NCBI GenBank assembly: GCA_019244235.1
Contig: JAFASY010000016.1
Coordinates: 1-34,968 of the forward strand
From: Chroococcidiopsidaceae cyanobacterium CP_BM_ER_R8_30
GTDB lineage: Bacteria > Cyanobacteriota > Cyanobacteriia > Cyanobacteriales > Chroococcidiopsidaceae
Reading direction: 5' to 3'
DNA: 34,968 bases
Below, piece by piece: positions 7,963-16,664 of the stretch (position 1 is its first letter; each line of letters begins with the position of its first letter). The notes under the pieces are model-generated. The model saw only the letters and a program-made list of their open reading frames with translations, had not been told where the DNA came from and did no database searches. The position numbers and the translations under genes are program-made.

Positions 7963-8186
7963 GCCTCTTCCTCAAGGGCAAACCAATCTTCAGCGAGATG
8001 GCGATCACGCTCTCGCCGACGGATAGCTCCTTCCTTTAGTTGCTGCCGTAGTTTTTCTTTCTGAATCTGAGCGATATAGTGCTGGATAGCTTCCTGGATA
8101 AAGCGGCTGCGATCGCCCTTGGGGGCAAATTGGTCGAGTAAGGTTAGGGTTTCACCAGGTAGGGTCACATTGATACGGCGATACAT
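7941..8186 (-). CDS. Ribbon-helix-helix antitoxin of the MazF-like toxin
   Basis: An 81-residue protein from the ATG at 8186, beginning MYRRINVTLPGETLTLLDQF and followed by RSRFIQEAIQHYI. This is the beta strand and two helices of a CopG/MazE-type DNA-binding domain. The C-terminal half is highly charged (KLRQQLKEGAIRRRERD, EEEAWQRKEE), as expected for the toxin-neutralising tail. An upstream extension to 8240 is open but starts before the conserved strand and is unlikely. It overlaps the toxin gene, so the two are co-translated. Antitoxins of this type usually repress their own promoter. Confidence 0.82.
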   Translation of the reverse strand: MYRRINVTLPGETLTLLDQFAPKGDRSRFIQEAIQHYIAQIQKEKLRQQLKEGAIRRRERDRHLAEDWFALEEEAWQRKEE

Positions 8187-8341
8187 TAGTTGACAATCCA
8201 CACTACAGATGTGTAGTTTAAGTGTATCACCGATAGACAATTAGTGTTTACCCTGCTTGAATTAGGAGGAGCTGACGGAAGCTCTAGAGGAAGCCTATGC
8301 CCAAGCAGTTAACAAAGCTTCTTTAGCAGTTTGACTAAGGG

Positions 8342-9745
8342 CTAGCTCTGAGCTGTGGTAGAAACTGTGAGAATTGAAGCTGGCGTTGAGGGAACATTGG
8401 TTAGTCCTGAGTTTTGTGGTTGAGGCACAAAGAATGTGGTCCAAATTAAGATCGCGGCTACCACACACATGAATCCTAGTAAAAAATAGCCCACGATGTT
8501 AGACCAGATGTTGTTGGTAAATCGGCCCATAATTCGTGGATTGTTGCAGATCTTCAGGATGAAGAAGATAGTAGGCGGCGCAATAATGCCATAAACCGTG
8601 GCAGAAAAGATTAATGCCTGCACAGCACCAATCCCAGTCAGATTAATCATCAAGCTTAGGGCAATCGAAAGGAAAATCACCGCATAAAATACCTTGGCTT
8701 CTGGCAATTTCTTATCCATTCCCCTGGGACAGCCAAAGGCTTCGGCAGCAATGTAGCCGCAAGAGCCAGCTAGAACAGGAACCGCAATTAAGCCAGAAGC
8801 CAGAATCCCGACAGCAAAGAGAAGGTAGGCAGCCTCCCCAGCAATCGGTTTGAGGGCTTCCGCCGCTTGATCTACAGTATTGATATCTGTAATCCCTTTG
8901 GGAAATAGAGTACTGCCACAAGCCCAAACAACGAAGAACATAATAGTTCCGGCGATCGCCATCCCAAATGCATTGTCCTTTTGCATAGTCTTGACTTCTT
9001 GCATCAGATCTGGCAACTCCGCCTGTGGGTCATTAAACAAGTGACCATACTTGTGCTGCTGATCGTCTACAAACGTAGAGGATTCCCAGAAAAATAGATA
9101 AACAGAGATGTTGGTGCCGATGAAAGCTCCAAACGTTCCTAAGAATGCTGGCTCAAATTGTAGATGTGGCGTGACTAGCGATCTCAATACCAATCCCCAA
9201 TCCTGTTTGACCAAGAAAGGGACAAAAAAATACACGACTAGAACACAAGCCGCCCATTTTAGCACCGACGCCACCCGCTCATAATTAAGCAGGAACAGTA
9301 TTGCCAGAACCAGGATACCTGCAATGATGCTAAACACAGCCGTTGAAACCTGGGGGAGCAGCATATGAGAAACAGCGCCCATTGCCAATAGGTCAGAGCC
9401 AACGTTGATCATAGTAGCAGGAATGGCAAGCAGCCCGACTAGCCATAACGCGTAAGGTGGATATTCTTCCTTAATAATGGTGATGATGCCTCGACGAGTC
9501 ACTAGGCCAATGCGAGCACTCATTTCTTGAATACAAACCATCAATGGAAAAATAAATGGAGCTAGCCACAGTAACTTCAATCCATATTGAGCTCCGGCTT
9601 GGGAAAAATTAGCAATCCCTGAAGGGTCATCGTCTGCCGCTCCAGTTACAAAACCAGGTCCCAGAATTTTAAAAAAACTTTTAGCTTTATTGATAACTCG
9701 GCGGGCTACTATCGCTTGACGCTGCTGTTCCCCTAGATTAGACAT
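8342..9745 (-). CDS. NRAMP-like divalent metal ion transporter with variant substrate motifs
   Basis: A 467-residue integral membrane protein with about 11 hydrophobic segments and the overall NRAMP/MntH layout. The first transmembrane signature reads D40-P41-S42-G43 in DDDPSGIANFSQAG, where canonical NRAMPs have DPGN. In segment 6, by eye alignment, the metal-binding Met-Pro-His is replaced by Gly-Thr-Asn (GAFIGTNISVYLF). A long loop (about 223-255, rich in D, E and Q) separates segments 6 and 7. These changes place it with divergent relatives, some of which carry Mg or Mn instead of Fe; the ion here is undetermined. Encoded alone on the minus strand. The C-terminus is a Ser/Thr-rich tail. 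Start ATG at 9745 with only a weak purine tract upstream. Confidence 0.85.
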   Translation of the reverse strand: MSNLGEQQRQAIVARRVINKAKSFFKILGPGFVTGAADDDPSGIANFSQAGAQYGLKLLWLAPFIFPLMVCIQEMSARIGLVTRRGIITIIKEEYPPYALWLVGLLAIPATMINVGSDLLAMGAVSHMLLPQVSTAVFSIIAGILVLAILFLLNYERVASVLKWAACVLVVYFFVPFLVKQDWGLVLRSLVTPHLQFEPAFLGTFGAFIGTNISVYLFFWESSTFVDDQQHKYGHLFNDPQAELPDLMQEVKTMQKDNAFGMAIAGTIMFFVVWACGSTLFPKGITDINTVDQAAEALKPIAGEAAYLLFAVGILASGLIAVPVLAGSCGYIAAEAFGCPRGMDKKLPEAKVFYAVIFLSIALSLMINLTGIGAVQALIFSATVYGIIAPPTIFFILKICNNPRIMGRFTNNIWSNIVGYFLLGFMCVVAAILIWTTFFVPQPQNSGLTNVPSTPASILTVSTTAQS

Positions 9746-9828
9746 GCTTAATTCTTAAAAATTGGTTCAAATTTTAACTTAGATGTATCTCTTGCACACA
9801 ACCGTCCAAAGCTAGAAACTTTACTTGC

Positions 9829-10524
9829 TCAGAGTTGTTGGATGCATGATTTCGGACGCAAGCGCCTGACAAATAGGGTAAAAGGACCAACGGCTTTGGC
9901 TGCACCAGAGGCTTGCACCCGTACAGTATAGCTACCAGATATGGGAATGCAGATATTTAGTAGTGAGTTGGTAGTGCCATCAGGACCATCATCATTTTCG
10001 CCCACTATGCTGCCGTCAGAGGCTAAAAGCGAGACAAAGGTATCAAACCTCTCGGACTTTAATTCAATCACGACTTGGTCACCAGCGGTCAAACCCACTA
10101 TGTAATCTCGGGCAAATCCTCCATGTCCTAGAGGAATATCTAGAGCCGAAAGCGTATCTGCAATTGGCTTACTAATTGACAAAGGAATCGGCTCATAGAT
10201 TCGGCTTTTCGTCGTTGCTGTCATCATTTCCTCAGAATAAATAGATCTGGGTGGACTGCTGAGGCGAAACAACCTTTCTAGAGCTTGAGTGCGCCGTTGC
10301 CGTGCGGTCGTGCGATAGGTAAAGTATATTCCCGTTAAGAGCGCAAGCAGGAGATAGAGGAAAAACAGCAATTCTACCCTGTGGAGGGCGAGATCTGAAG
10401 GGAGGAAGACAGGGCTGGCGTTATAGCTTTGTCCAACTAAGCATTGTTGTCCAGGGTGAAATGTTTGTGGCTGACCAGAATCGGAGTTTGGCATAGTCTT
10501 GGTAAGGAAAAGCTGACTTCTCAT
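9829..10524 (-). CDS. Single-pass membrane protein with PPC (pre-peptidase C-terminal) domain
   Basis: 231 residues. A hydrophobic stretch at about 51-69 (VELLFFLYLLLALLTGIYF) should span the membrane, followed by a basic segment. The C-terminal part, about 140-225, is a PPC-type beta-sandwich: DYIVGLTAGDQVVIEL, FDTFVSLLASDGSIVGENDDGPDG, then SGSYTVRVQASG and GPFTLFV. In other proteins this domain is attached to secreted proteases; alone it has no known catalytic role and may bind ligands outside the membrane. ATG at 10524 has AAGGGG immediately before it; an ATG at 10494 is a weaker alternative. No obvious operon partner. Function unknown. Confidence 0.7.
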   Translation of the reverse strand: MRSQLFLTKTMPNSDSGQPQTFHPGQQCLVGQSYNASPVFLPSDLALHRVELLFFLYLLLALLTGIYFTYRTTARQRRTQALERLFRLSSPPRSIYSEEMMTATTKSRIYEPIPLSISKPIADTLSALDIPLGHGGFARDYIVGLTAGDQVVIELKSERFDTFVSLLASDGSIVGENDDGPDGTTNSLLNICIPISGSYTVRVQASGAAKAVGPFTLFVRRLRPKSCIQQL

Positions 10525-10730
10525 CCCCTTGAAGAGGGTTAAAAGCTTTTGGCAAAATATACAGAATTACTGAACCTGCTACCCATAAAGATACCGAATT
10601 CCTCGTCCAACTACAGCAATCTGCAAACAAATGCAAAATCGCTCTTTTCTCGTGAAAAACTAGTTCTAATGAATTTCTCCGACAAACCCTTTACAGTACT
10701 ATACAAATCAACGAGTTCAATCTGCAAGTG

Positions 10731-11120
10731 ATGAAAGTTAAGTATCTAACCTTTCTCGGTACAGCCTTAGTTCTGACAACAACCTGCAAAATTGCGGCTG
10801 CTCAATCAAGTGGCCCCAGCACAGATGTCAAACTTACCCCAGCAGCTCAGACACTTTTATGTAAGGAATTTCCCCAAAATTCTCGCTGTAGTAGTACAAG
10901 TACACCTGCTAGCAGCACTCCTCCTAGTACAACTCCAGCCAACCCTCCTACTTCCGAGCAGCAAACGGCACCAGTTAACAGTGACCATAATGGTACAACT
11001 CCATCTGGTACTAACCCTCCCGGCAATCCCAACACAACCAAGCCCGGCAGCACAATCCCTCCTGTTGGTTTACCTCCATCTCCCGGTTCACAGAAACAAC
11101 CTTACATTACGCCGCATTAA
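10731..11120 (+). CDS. Small secreted Pro/Thr/Ser-rich protein
   Basis: 129 residues from the ATG at 10731 (a GTG at 10728 is also in frame). Residues 1-24 are a Sec signal peptide: MKVKYLTFLG core and a likely Ala-X-Ala cleavage at KIAAAQ. Then comes a short conserved-looking block, KLTPAAQTLLCKEFPQNSRC, with two cysteines that could pair. I recall similar 'LTPxxxxLLCKEFPxNSRC' blocks in other small cyanobacterial exported proteins. The remainder is low-complexity, dominated by P, T, S, N and G, and ends QPYITPH. Probably an extracytoplasmic protein of unknown function. No Shine-Dalgarno is visible. Confidence 0.65.
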   Translation: MKVKYLTFLGTALVLTTTCKIAAAQSSGPSTDVKLTPAAQTLLCKEFPQNSRCSSTSTPASSTPPSTTPANPPTSEQQTAPVNSDHNGTTPSGTNPPGNPNTTKPGSTIPPVGLPPSPGSQKQPYITPH

Positions 11121-11395
11121 GTTGACAGTTTCCTTCGTTCTGTAAATTACGCAACTGCCAGATAATTCCCCTAATTCAGATCTGGCAAATTTCTATTCCT
11201 CACTCTCTGAAGTTGCGCTATTTGAGTCAGAAAGTGTATTGAAAGTTACAATTGCGCTTCTACCTAGGTTGTATATAGGGTTTATAGAGCAATTCACACA
11301 ATACATTCAGGCTTTGTCGTTCAGCTAATAACAATCACGATGACCTAACGTTTGTTCATATCGCTGTCGTACCAGTATTGGAGGAAAATTACGGT

Positions 11396-12559
11396 ATGGA
11401 TAACTTAAAGGTCATAATTATCGGAGCCGGGATGGGTGGCTTGGCAACTGGCATTGCTTTGCGTCAGGTAGGATATGAGGTTGAGATTTACGATCGCGTT
11501 AGCGAACTGCGACCAGCAGGAGCAGGCATTTCTCTTTGGTCAAACGGTGTCAAAGTCCTCAATCGTCTGGGTTTAGGCAAAGAAATTGCTCGCCTTGGGG
11601 GACAGATGGATCGCGTAGCATACTACAGCAATACAGGAGAAAAGCTTACTGATTTCAGTTTGCAGCCCCTGATCGAGTGCGTTGGGCAACGCCCCTATCC
11701 TGTTGCCCGTACTGATTTGCAAGGTATGTTGCTGAATGAGTTTGGTGTAGAAAACGTTCAGCTTAAATCTAAGTGCGTTGCCATTAAACAAGATGCCGAC
11801 AGTGTGACTGCTATCTTTGAAGATGGACGCCAAGCTACAGGAGAGGTTCTGGTTGCAGCAGACGGAACCCATTCTATGACTCGGAGCTATGTTTTAGGTC
11901 ATGCAGTTGAACGGCGCTATGTGGGTTATGTTAACTGGAACGGTTTAGTTCCCGCTAGTGAAGATTTAGCTTCCAAGAATAGCTGGGATGTCTATGTTGG
12001 CGAACACAAACGCGCCTCCATGATGCCTGTAGGGGGCGATCGCTTTTACTTCTTCTTCGACGTACCATTGCCCAAAGGTACTGTAAGCCAACCTGAAACC
12101 TACCAGGAAGAACTGGCAAACTTCTTCAAAGGTTGGGCGGCTCCAGTTCAAAGGTTAATTCAACGCCTCGATCCACCTAAGACGAATCGAGTTGAAATTC
12201 ACGATATTGAACCTCTACAAACCCTAGTACGCGGTCGTGTTGCCCTACTGGGAGATGCCGGACACAGCACTGCTCCTGATTTAGGACAGGGTGGCTGTCA
12301 AGCAATGGAAGATGCCCTAGTATTGGCTACCTATTTGCAAACGACTAACGTTAGTGTTGAAGATGCCTTAAAGCGTTACGAAGCTGCCCGTAAAGATCGT
12401 GTTGCTGATGTGATTACAAGAGCGCGAAAGCGCTCGAATATGACTCACGGTAAAGAGCCAGAGAAAACCCAACAGTGGTACGAGGAACTCAAGCACGAAG
12501 ATGGAACAGACATCCTCAATGCCATATCAAGAACAATCCTGGCGGGACCTTTACATTGA
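11396..12559 (+). CDS. hpxO: FAD-dependent urate hydroxylase
   Basis: Oxidises urate to 5-hydroxyisourate with FAD, NAD(P)H and O2, the first step of urate breakdown where classical uricase is missing. From the ATG at 11396 (GGAGGA at 11380-11385) the protein has 387 residues, close to Klebsiella HpxO. A TTG start at 11378 would swallow that ribosome site. The Rossmann motif GAGMGG is at residues 10-15. Other stretches that match HpxO closely are ISLWSNGVKVLNRLGLG, VGYVNWNGLVPA, MMPVGGDRFYFFFDVPLP, IEPLQTLVRGRVALLGDAGHS, PDLGQGGCQAMEDA and the C-terminal KRSNMTHGKEP and TILAGPL. The 5-hydroxyisourate hydrolase gene follows after 10 bp, which strongly supports the assignment. Confidence 0.93.
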   Translation: MDNLKVIIIGAGMGGLATGIALRQVGYEVEIYDRVSELRPAGAGISLWSNGVKVLNRLGLGKEIARLGGQMDRVAYYSNTGEKLTDFSLQPLIECVGQRPYPVARTDLQGMLLNEFGVENVQLKSKCVAIKQDADSVTAIFEDGRQATGEVLVAADGTHSMTRSYVLGHAVERRYVGYVNWNGLVPASEDLASKNSWDVYVGEHKRASMMPVGGDRFYFFFDVPLPKGTVSQPETYQEELANFFKGWAAPVQRLIQRLDPPKTNRVEIHDIEPLQTLVRGRVALLGDAGHSTAPDLGQGGCQAMEDALVLATYLQTTNVSVEDALKRYEAARKDRVADVITRARKRSNMTHGKEPEKTQQWYEELKHEDGTDILNAISRTILAGPLH

Positions 12560-12569
12560 AGGATAAAGT

Positions 12570-12929
12570 ATGGGAAAACTCACGACGCATGTACTTGATA
12601 CTGCTCACGGTTGTCCTGCTTCTAGTCTAGCCATAGAACTCTGGTCAATCGATACTCAGTCCAGACAAAAAAGTTTGCTTAAAACGATAGTAACGAATGC
12701 AGATGGGCGTACCGATGTGCCCTTACTAGTCGATGTAGAACTAACTGTTGGCATATACGAGTTGGTTTTCAAAGTTGGCGAATACTTTGCACGTTTTACA
12801 GACGAGTTGCCCGATCCACCCTTTTTGGATCGCATACCCCTCCAATTTGGCATTGCTGATTTGACCGCACACTATCATGTACCACTTCTGGTTTCACCCT
12901 GGTCGTATAGCACCTATCGAGGAAGTTAA
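12570..12929 (+). CDS. uraH: 5-hydroxyisourate hydrolase (transthyretin-related protein)
   Basis: Hydrolyses 5-hydroxyisourate, the HpxO product, to OHCU. The 119-residue sequence has all hallmarks of the family: [12 protein letters not shown] at the N-terminus with H7, the NADGRTD segment with its arginine, and the C-terminal [18 protein letters not shown] ending in the invariant Tyr-Arg-Gly-Ser. The spacing of 10 bp after hpxO and AAGGA just before the ATG indicate an operon. OHCU would then need UraD, which is not in this window, or would decompose spontaneously to racemic allantoin for the PuuE allantoinase. Confidence 0.95.
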   Translation: MGKLTTHVLDTAHGCPASSLAIELWSIDTQSRQKSLLKTIVTNADGRTDVPLLVDVELTVGIYELVFKVGEYFARFTDELPDPPFLDRIPLQFGIADLTAHYHVPLLVSPWSYSTYRGS

Positions 12930-12960
12930 AATAAACCGCTCTGATAACTGGTTGTTTATT
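12930..12960. terminator. Candidate bidirectional terminator between uraH and DUF2949 gene
   Basis: AATAAAC (12930-12936) is complementary to GTTTATT (12954-12960), with partial pairing inside. The element exactly fills the space between two convergent genes. The stem is AT-rich and short, so strength is doubtful. Confidence 0.3.
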
Positions 12961-13165
12961 AGCGTTGCTGCGACTCTGCTTGATCGTCTAGCCAGTCGAA
13001 AAATTTTTCAAGTTGTTGCAAAGAAACTAAGCCATACTGCCAAAGAATCATAGGTAAAGGAGCAGCATTCTGAGCATGAAGACGCAGTGCCATGTTGATA
13101 GATGGAACTGCAATGCCAAGTTCCTGCTGTAAGAAATTGGTGAGCTGTATATTGCTTCTATTCAT
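12959..13165 (-). CDS. DUF2949 family small protein
   Basis: 68 residues: LTNFLQQELGIAVPSINMALR, then APLPMILWQYGLVSLQQLEKFFDWLDD. The PLPMILWQYGLV block is the signature I associate with DUF2949, a family of small soluble proteins largely from cyanobacteria with no assigned function. TTAGGA stands just before the ATG. It is convergent to uraH and tandem with the gene at 13201-13506, 35 bp away. Confidence 0.75.
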   Translation of the reverse strand: MNRSNIQLTNFLQQELGIAVPSINMALRLHAQNAAPLPMILWQYGLVSLQQLEKFFDWLDDQAESQQR

Positions 13166-13200
13166 GTTCCTAACCGGATTATAACTATTGGATGTTGTTC

Positions 13201-13506
13201 TTAATTTTTCTGCAACACGGCATCAACATTAAAGGTATATAGAAGCTTTCTGCCATAGCGAATTACAATCCATCTGAATCCTAATGTTTCGGCTATCAAA
13301 GCTAGATTTTGGGTTTGTTCTTGCCCTAGAACCTTAACTATAGGTAGAGATTTAGAGTCAATGAAGAAAGCCGAATCGCCAAACAGTGTCAATCCAATAG
13401 ATAACTGACATTGATTGAGTAGCTGCCTCAACGGTTCATGAGCGATTCTTAGAAATCGCAACATCACTTGAAATGCAAACTTAGCTTCAATAGAATTGTT
13501 AATCAT
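13201..13506 (-). CDS. Hypothetical protein, 101 residues
   Basis: I do not recognise this protein. It is predicted soluble, with alternating helix and strand character: a helical N-terminus (FAFQVMLRFLRIAHEPLRQLLNQC), a strand-rich middle (IGLTLFGDSAFFIDSKSLPIVKVL) and a C-terminal IVIRYGRKLLYTFNVD. GAGAAAAG precedes the ATG, and the frame is co-directional with the DUF2949 gene 35 bp downstream, which supports a real gene. Confidence 0.5.
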   Translation of the reverse strand: MINNSIEAKFAFQVMLRFLRIAHEPLRQLLNQCQLSIGLTLFGDSAFFIDSKSLPIVKVLGQEQTQNLALIAETLGFRWIVIRYGRKLLYTFNVDAVLQKN

Positions 13507-13542
13507 CTTTTCTCAAAGGTTGTTTCTAAGCACTTCTATAAA

Positions 13543-13587
13543 GTCATGTGCAGGCGACGCCGTTACAGGGCATTGCCTGTACATGAC
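13543..13587. repeat. 13-bp inverted repeat with 19-nt spacer
   Basis: GTCATGTGCAGGC at 13543-13555 pairs with GCCTGTACATGAC at 13575-13587 at 12 of 13 positions, the exception being a G-T wobble. It lies just upstream of the minus-strand gene starting at 13506. Could be a dispersed palindromic element or a 5' leader hairpin. Confidence 0.5.
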
Positions 13588-14099
13588 CCCCTCCGCAGAG
13601 TTGGCAGATATATTTGATAAACTAACTAATATAATCTCCGTCTAATGCCAATTCACTATAAATGCCTGCTACAGATCTGAAGCCTCAAGAGAGCGCTCTT
13701 ATTGGCTCATTTCAATTGCTAATTGCGCCATCGGCTTAGCGTTGCCGAAGGCATATTGCGAATTGATATAACCATTCTTGGATAAGGATTAATCCCATAA
13801 GGAATAGGTTCTTTGTATCTAATGCGCTCCAAGCGCTTCGCTACAAAGAGTATGGTTTAATATCGTCTTATTTAGATAGAAGTCAGCTCTTGACAAAGAT
13901 ACACTTACCCTCCATGCCAGAGCTGCAAAGTTCCACCTGCAATGTCTTCTCTAAACAGCTCACAGCACTGGCAGTGCTGGTTAAGTAACATTAGTGCTAT
14001 TCGTAATAAATCTGTAGAGCGACAGAGCAAAAACTCGCTAAAGGCTTTTCTTAGTGACTCTACATCTATACTATAAGCATACTCAGCTCTGTCTGTAAA

Positions 14100-14135
14100 G
14101 TGTTTCTGGCTACAAAAGTGTTTCTGGCTACAAAA
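14100..14135. repeat. Perfect 18-bp tandem duplication
   Basis: GTGTTTCTGGCTACAAAA occurs twice head to tail (14100-14117 and 14118-14135). Non-coding, about 60 bp past the porin stop. Likely a replication-slippage duplication. Confidence 0.8.
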
Positions 14136-14196
14136 GATAGGGGATTGATCAATTTAGATGAAACCGTCCCCTGGCTTTCTCCCAGTTGCCGAGCTT

Positions 14197-16020
14197 TTAA
14201 AAGCTAAACTGTAGCCGTACGTTACCGACATAGATAGGACCATTGCTTTTAAAGTTATTCGCTCGTGTAATTAGGTAAAACGCGGGAACAACTGCAATAT
14301 TATCAGTTACAGGAAAATAGTAAGTAGCTTCAAAATCATTCTCAATTCCACCATCCCCGACATTAGAGATGAGAAACCTCCGACCGTCCAGAATTGAGAA
14401 CGGTATGACATAAGATAGTGTTGCTAGTGCTCCCTCCTTCCCTAAGTCAGGAAAAGCAAGCCCGCCTTGAACTGCTTGGGCATTGACATCACCGCGAGGA
14501 CGGTTCAAGTTCCGCGGCGTTAAATGTGTACTTCCGTAGGTATAACGTCCAAATATACCAAAGCCACGGGTGATTAACCAATCAAAGTTAGCTTCATATG
14601 TATCAGCTGTGGCACTTCTGAGCGGACCACCAAAACCGTCATCTGCCTCGCCATAAAGAGGCTCTCCCTCCGGTTGACCGACTATTCCGAAGATCTGCTG
14701 AATGCGGGAACGGTTGTAGAGGAATCTGATATTGAAATTATTAGTTGGCGAGAAGACAGCTTCAGCTGTGGCAGAGTAATTGCCACCAAATACACCTCTA
14801 GTTGGATCGGAAGACGTCTGAAAGATGCCGCTAGGTAGGAAGTCAGTGTTCTCACCGATATAGCCGATATTAAGCTGGAATACCTTGCTTGGTTTTAACA
14901 GTACGAATACTCCCGAACCGCGATCGACATTGTTGAGCAGGGTACTACCGCTAGAGTTAAAGCTACTTGCCCCTGTTAGAATAAAGGTGAAGCGGTTGTT
15001 GTCGAACACGCGATACCAGTTCAGCCGAGGACCGACTGCTATCTGAATGTTATTATTGACTGGAAAAGAATAAAACAACTCTGAGACGACAACTATATTT
15101 TGACCATTGGGAGAAAAGCTAGACTGGTCAGTAAAAGGCACGCCAAACGTATTAAACATACCCCCAGAGGCAAACTGGTTGGCAGGCGATATGCCATTCC
15201 CCACACGTAGCTGAGTAATTAAAGAGTCTTTGCCCGTAAATGAAGTGTTGAAGGTCAGCCACACATAATCACTGAAGGTCGTGTTGGGATTACCGACCCG
15301 TTGAGACAAAGGTCTATTGGTAACGGGATCTCGCCCAGGCCTTCTTCCTGACAAGTCGCCATTGGCTGGCTCAACTGTATCGGGAGTGGTTTCTACTCTT
15401 ATTGGATGAGGAGCCTTGGCAGTGGTCAGGTTTAAAAAGGCAAGACCATTGAATTTCGTCGTAGTAGAAAACTGATTTGCCTGGAGTTGAGCCGTGCGGG
15501 CTTCTAAAACGTCTACACGTCCTTTAACAGTTGCTAATTCATTAGCGAACTCTGTGCTTAGCCGTCGGATAGTCGCTACGTCTTCTTGTCGCACTAAACC
15601 AGATGTTCCTGCTGCGATCAATTCATTGATCCGATCAAGGCAAGCATTTAACCCCGCCGCAAATTCATATCGAGTCATTGCTCGGTTACCTCGATAAGTG
15701 CCATTCGGGTAGCCAGCAATGCAACCATAACGCTCTACCAAAGACTGCAACGCTGAAAAAGCCCAGTCAGTCGGTTTAACATCTGACAGTTGAGATACTG
15801 AGGTGACTTGTGCCAATGGTTCTTTCACATCAGTATCCTGTCCACTCAACGGGTCTAAATGTTCAGGTGCAGTTACATTTACATCGGTTGGTATTGGAGG
15901 TAATGGCTTTGTGTCTTTTAGCGTTTCATTCGCCATCACCGAAGACGAGATCGCAAAGATATTACAGACAAAGACCGATGTTATCGTTAAGAAATTCCAT
16001 ACTAGAGTTGTTTTGATCAT
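14197..16020 (-). CDS. Outer-membrane iron-uptake-type porin (SLH + OprB)
   Basis: 607 residues. An N-terminal hydrophobic segment of about 30 residues (ending SSSVMA) is the signal peptide. An SLH domain covers about 76-135 (VSQLSDVKPTDWAF, GCIAGYPNGTYRGNRAMTRYEFA), which in cyanobacteria anchors the porin to the peptidoglycan-linked polysaccharide. A short coiled coil follows (about 145-185, ending VLEARTAQLQANQF). The rest is an OprB-type beta barrel with alternating aromatic strands ending VRLQFSF, the terminal aromatic typical of outer-membrane proteins. Members of this group are annotated as iron uptake porins, but solute specificity is not readable from sequence. Single gene; a perfect 14-bp inverted repeat lies 57 bp upstream of its start. 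Confidence 0.9.
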   Translation of the reverse strand: MIKTTLVWNFLTITSVFVCNIFAISSSVMANETLKDTKPLPPIPTDVNVTAPEHLDPLSGQDTDVKEPLAQVTSVSQLSDVKPTDWAFSALQSLVERYGCIAGYPNGTYRGNRAMTRYEFAAGLNACLDRINELIAAGTSGLVRQEDVATIRRLSTEFANELATVKGRVDVLEARTAQLQANQFSTTTKFNGLAFLNLTTAKAPHPIRVETTPDTVEPANGDLSGRRPGRDPVTNRPLSQRVGNPNTTFSDYVWLTFNTSFTGKDSLITQLRVGNGISPANQFASGGMFNTFGVPFTDQSSFSPNGQNIVVVSELFYSFPVNNNIQIAVGPRLNWYRVFDNNRFTFILTGASSFNSSGSTLLNNVDRGSGVFVLLKPSKVFQLNIGYIGENTDFLPSGIFQTSSDPTRGVFGGNYSATAEAVFSPTNNFNIRFLYNRSRIQQIFGIVGQPEGEPLYGEADDGFGGPLRSATADTYEANFDWLITRGFGIFGRYTYGSTHLTPRNLNRPRGDVNAQAVQGGLAFPDLGKEGALATLSYVIPFSILDGRRFLISNVGDGGIENDFEATYYFPVTDNIAVVPAFYLITRANNFKSNGPIYVGNVRLQFSF

Positions 16021-16664
16021 TACTCCTCACACACAACACACACTGACACCACATCGCATACAGTACACTTCTTAAAATCATTCTTTTTGTGTAAAAAAAT
16101 ACAAAAAGAATGATGTTTTACTGTGTTAAATACTACTACGTGGACGAAACTTTAACGGTTATCCCTGTGAATTAATGTAGTTAAAAGCACATTTATTAAG
16201 AAAAAAGATTGCTTTAAGCTCTTGTGAATGCCTGTAGTTGCACGATGGATAGAAGATGGCAATAGTCATTCTACGCAGAGCTTACGTTCCGTAAACACTA
16301 ATTTATAGCTCTCTCATAGCGGGCTAACCGAACTTTTCAAACAAACCACAGACCTCTGATATTGTTATCATAAAAATACTAGACAAATAGGTAAGGCTCA
16401 AGTTTTAAGTAAGCCAGATGGACTAGGGTTGGTAGATGCCGTTATGGGAGTTCAAAGAGGCTTATTCCCTAAGGTAGAAGAGGACAAAGACTAGAAACCA
16501 ATTTATTCTCTACTGCTTGAAGGGAATAAAATTCTAACTCACATAGCTGCGATCCCGACTGCTAACACAAGGCTTAGTTTTACCAAGTTAGGTTATAGAG
16601 ACCTTACACATAACTTAATGAGAGTGAACACTATAACTGATCAGTTTGAATCGGAGCGAAGAGC
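16021..16664. other. Divergent 644-bp intergenic region
   Basis: Lies between the divergent porin and secreted-protein genes and should hold both promoters. It contains the inverted repeat at 16077-16114. A 45-codon open stretch ending at a TAG at 16492-16494 has coding-like composition but no start codon at its head and no match I recognise. Confidence 0.5.
16077..16114. repeat. Perfect 14-bp inverted repeat upstream of porin gene
   Basis: ATCATTCTTTTTGT (16077-16090) and ACAAAAAGAATGAT (16101-16114) are exact complements around a 10-nt A-rich loop. It begins 57 bp upstream of the porin ATG. As RNA it would be a stable hairpin; as DNA it could be an operator or a tiny transposon-like relic. 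Confidence 0.7.

Larger units (their letters stand above)
13507..14196. other. 690-bp intergenic region with small repeats
   Basis: No gene is supported. It contains an inverted repeat at 13543-13587, a segment around 13730-13755 with the motif GCTTAGCGTTGCCGAAGGC of a type often dispersed in cyanobacterial genomes, a similar AAGCGCTTCGCTAC segment near 13830, and an 18-bp tandem duplication at 14100-14135. It may carry the 3' region of the porin transcript. Confidence 0.5.

Noticed and set aside
8250-8334. Frame ELTEALEEAYAQAVNKASLAV with AGGAGG nearby
   Set aside because: A TAG stands just before it and no ATG is available; at best a decayed antitoxin tail.
10549-10731. 60-codon plus-strand frame before the small secreted protein
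   Set aside because: TTG start, no ribosome site, and Ser/Asn-rich without similarity known to me; its low-complexity look fits AT-rich leader DNA.
14100-14135. Tandem 18-bp copies considered as the start of a CRISPR array
   Set aside because: Only two direct copies without spacers and no cas genes.
16360-16494. 45-codon coding-like stretch (KPDGLGLVDAVMGVQ) between porin and secreted protein
   Set aside because: No start codon at its head and no family recognised; an open stretch of this length is not improbable by chance.
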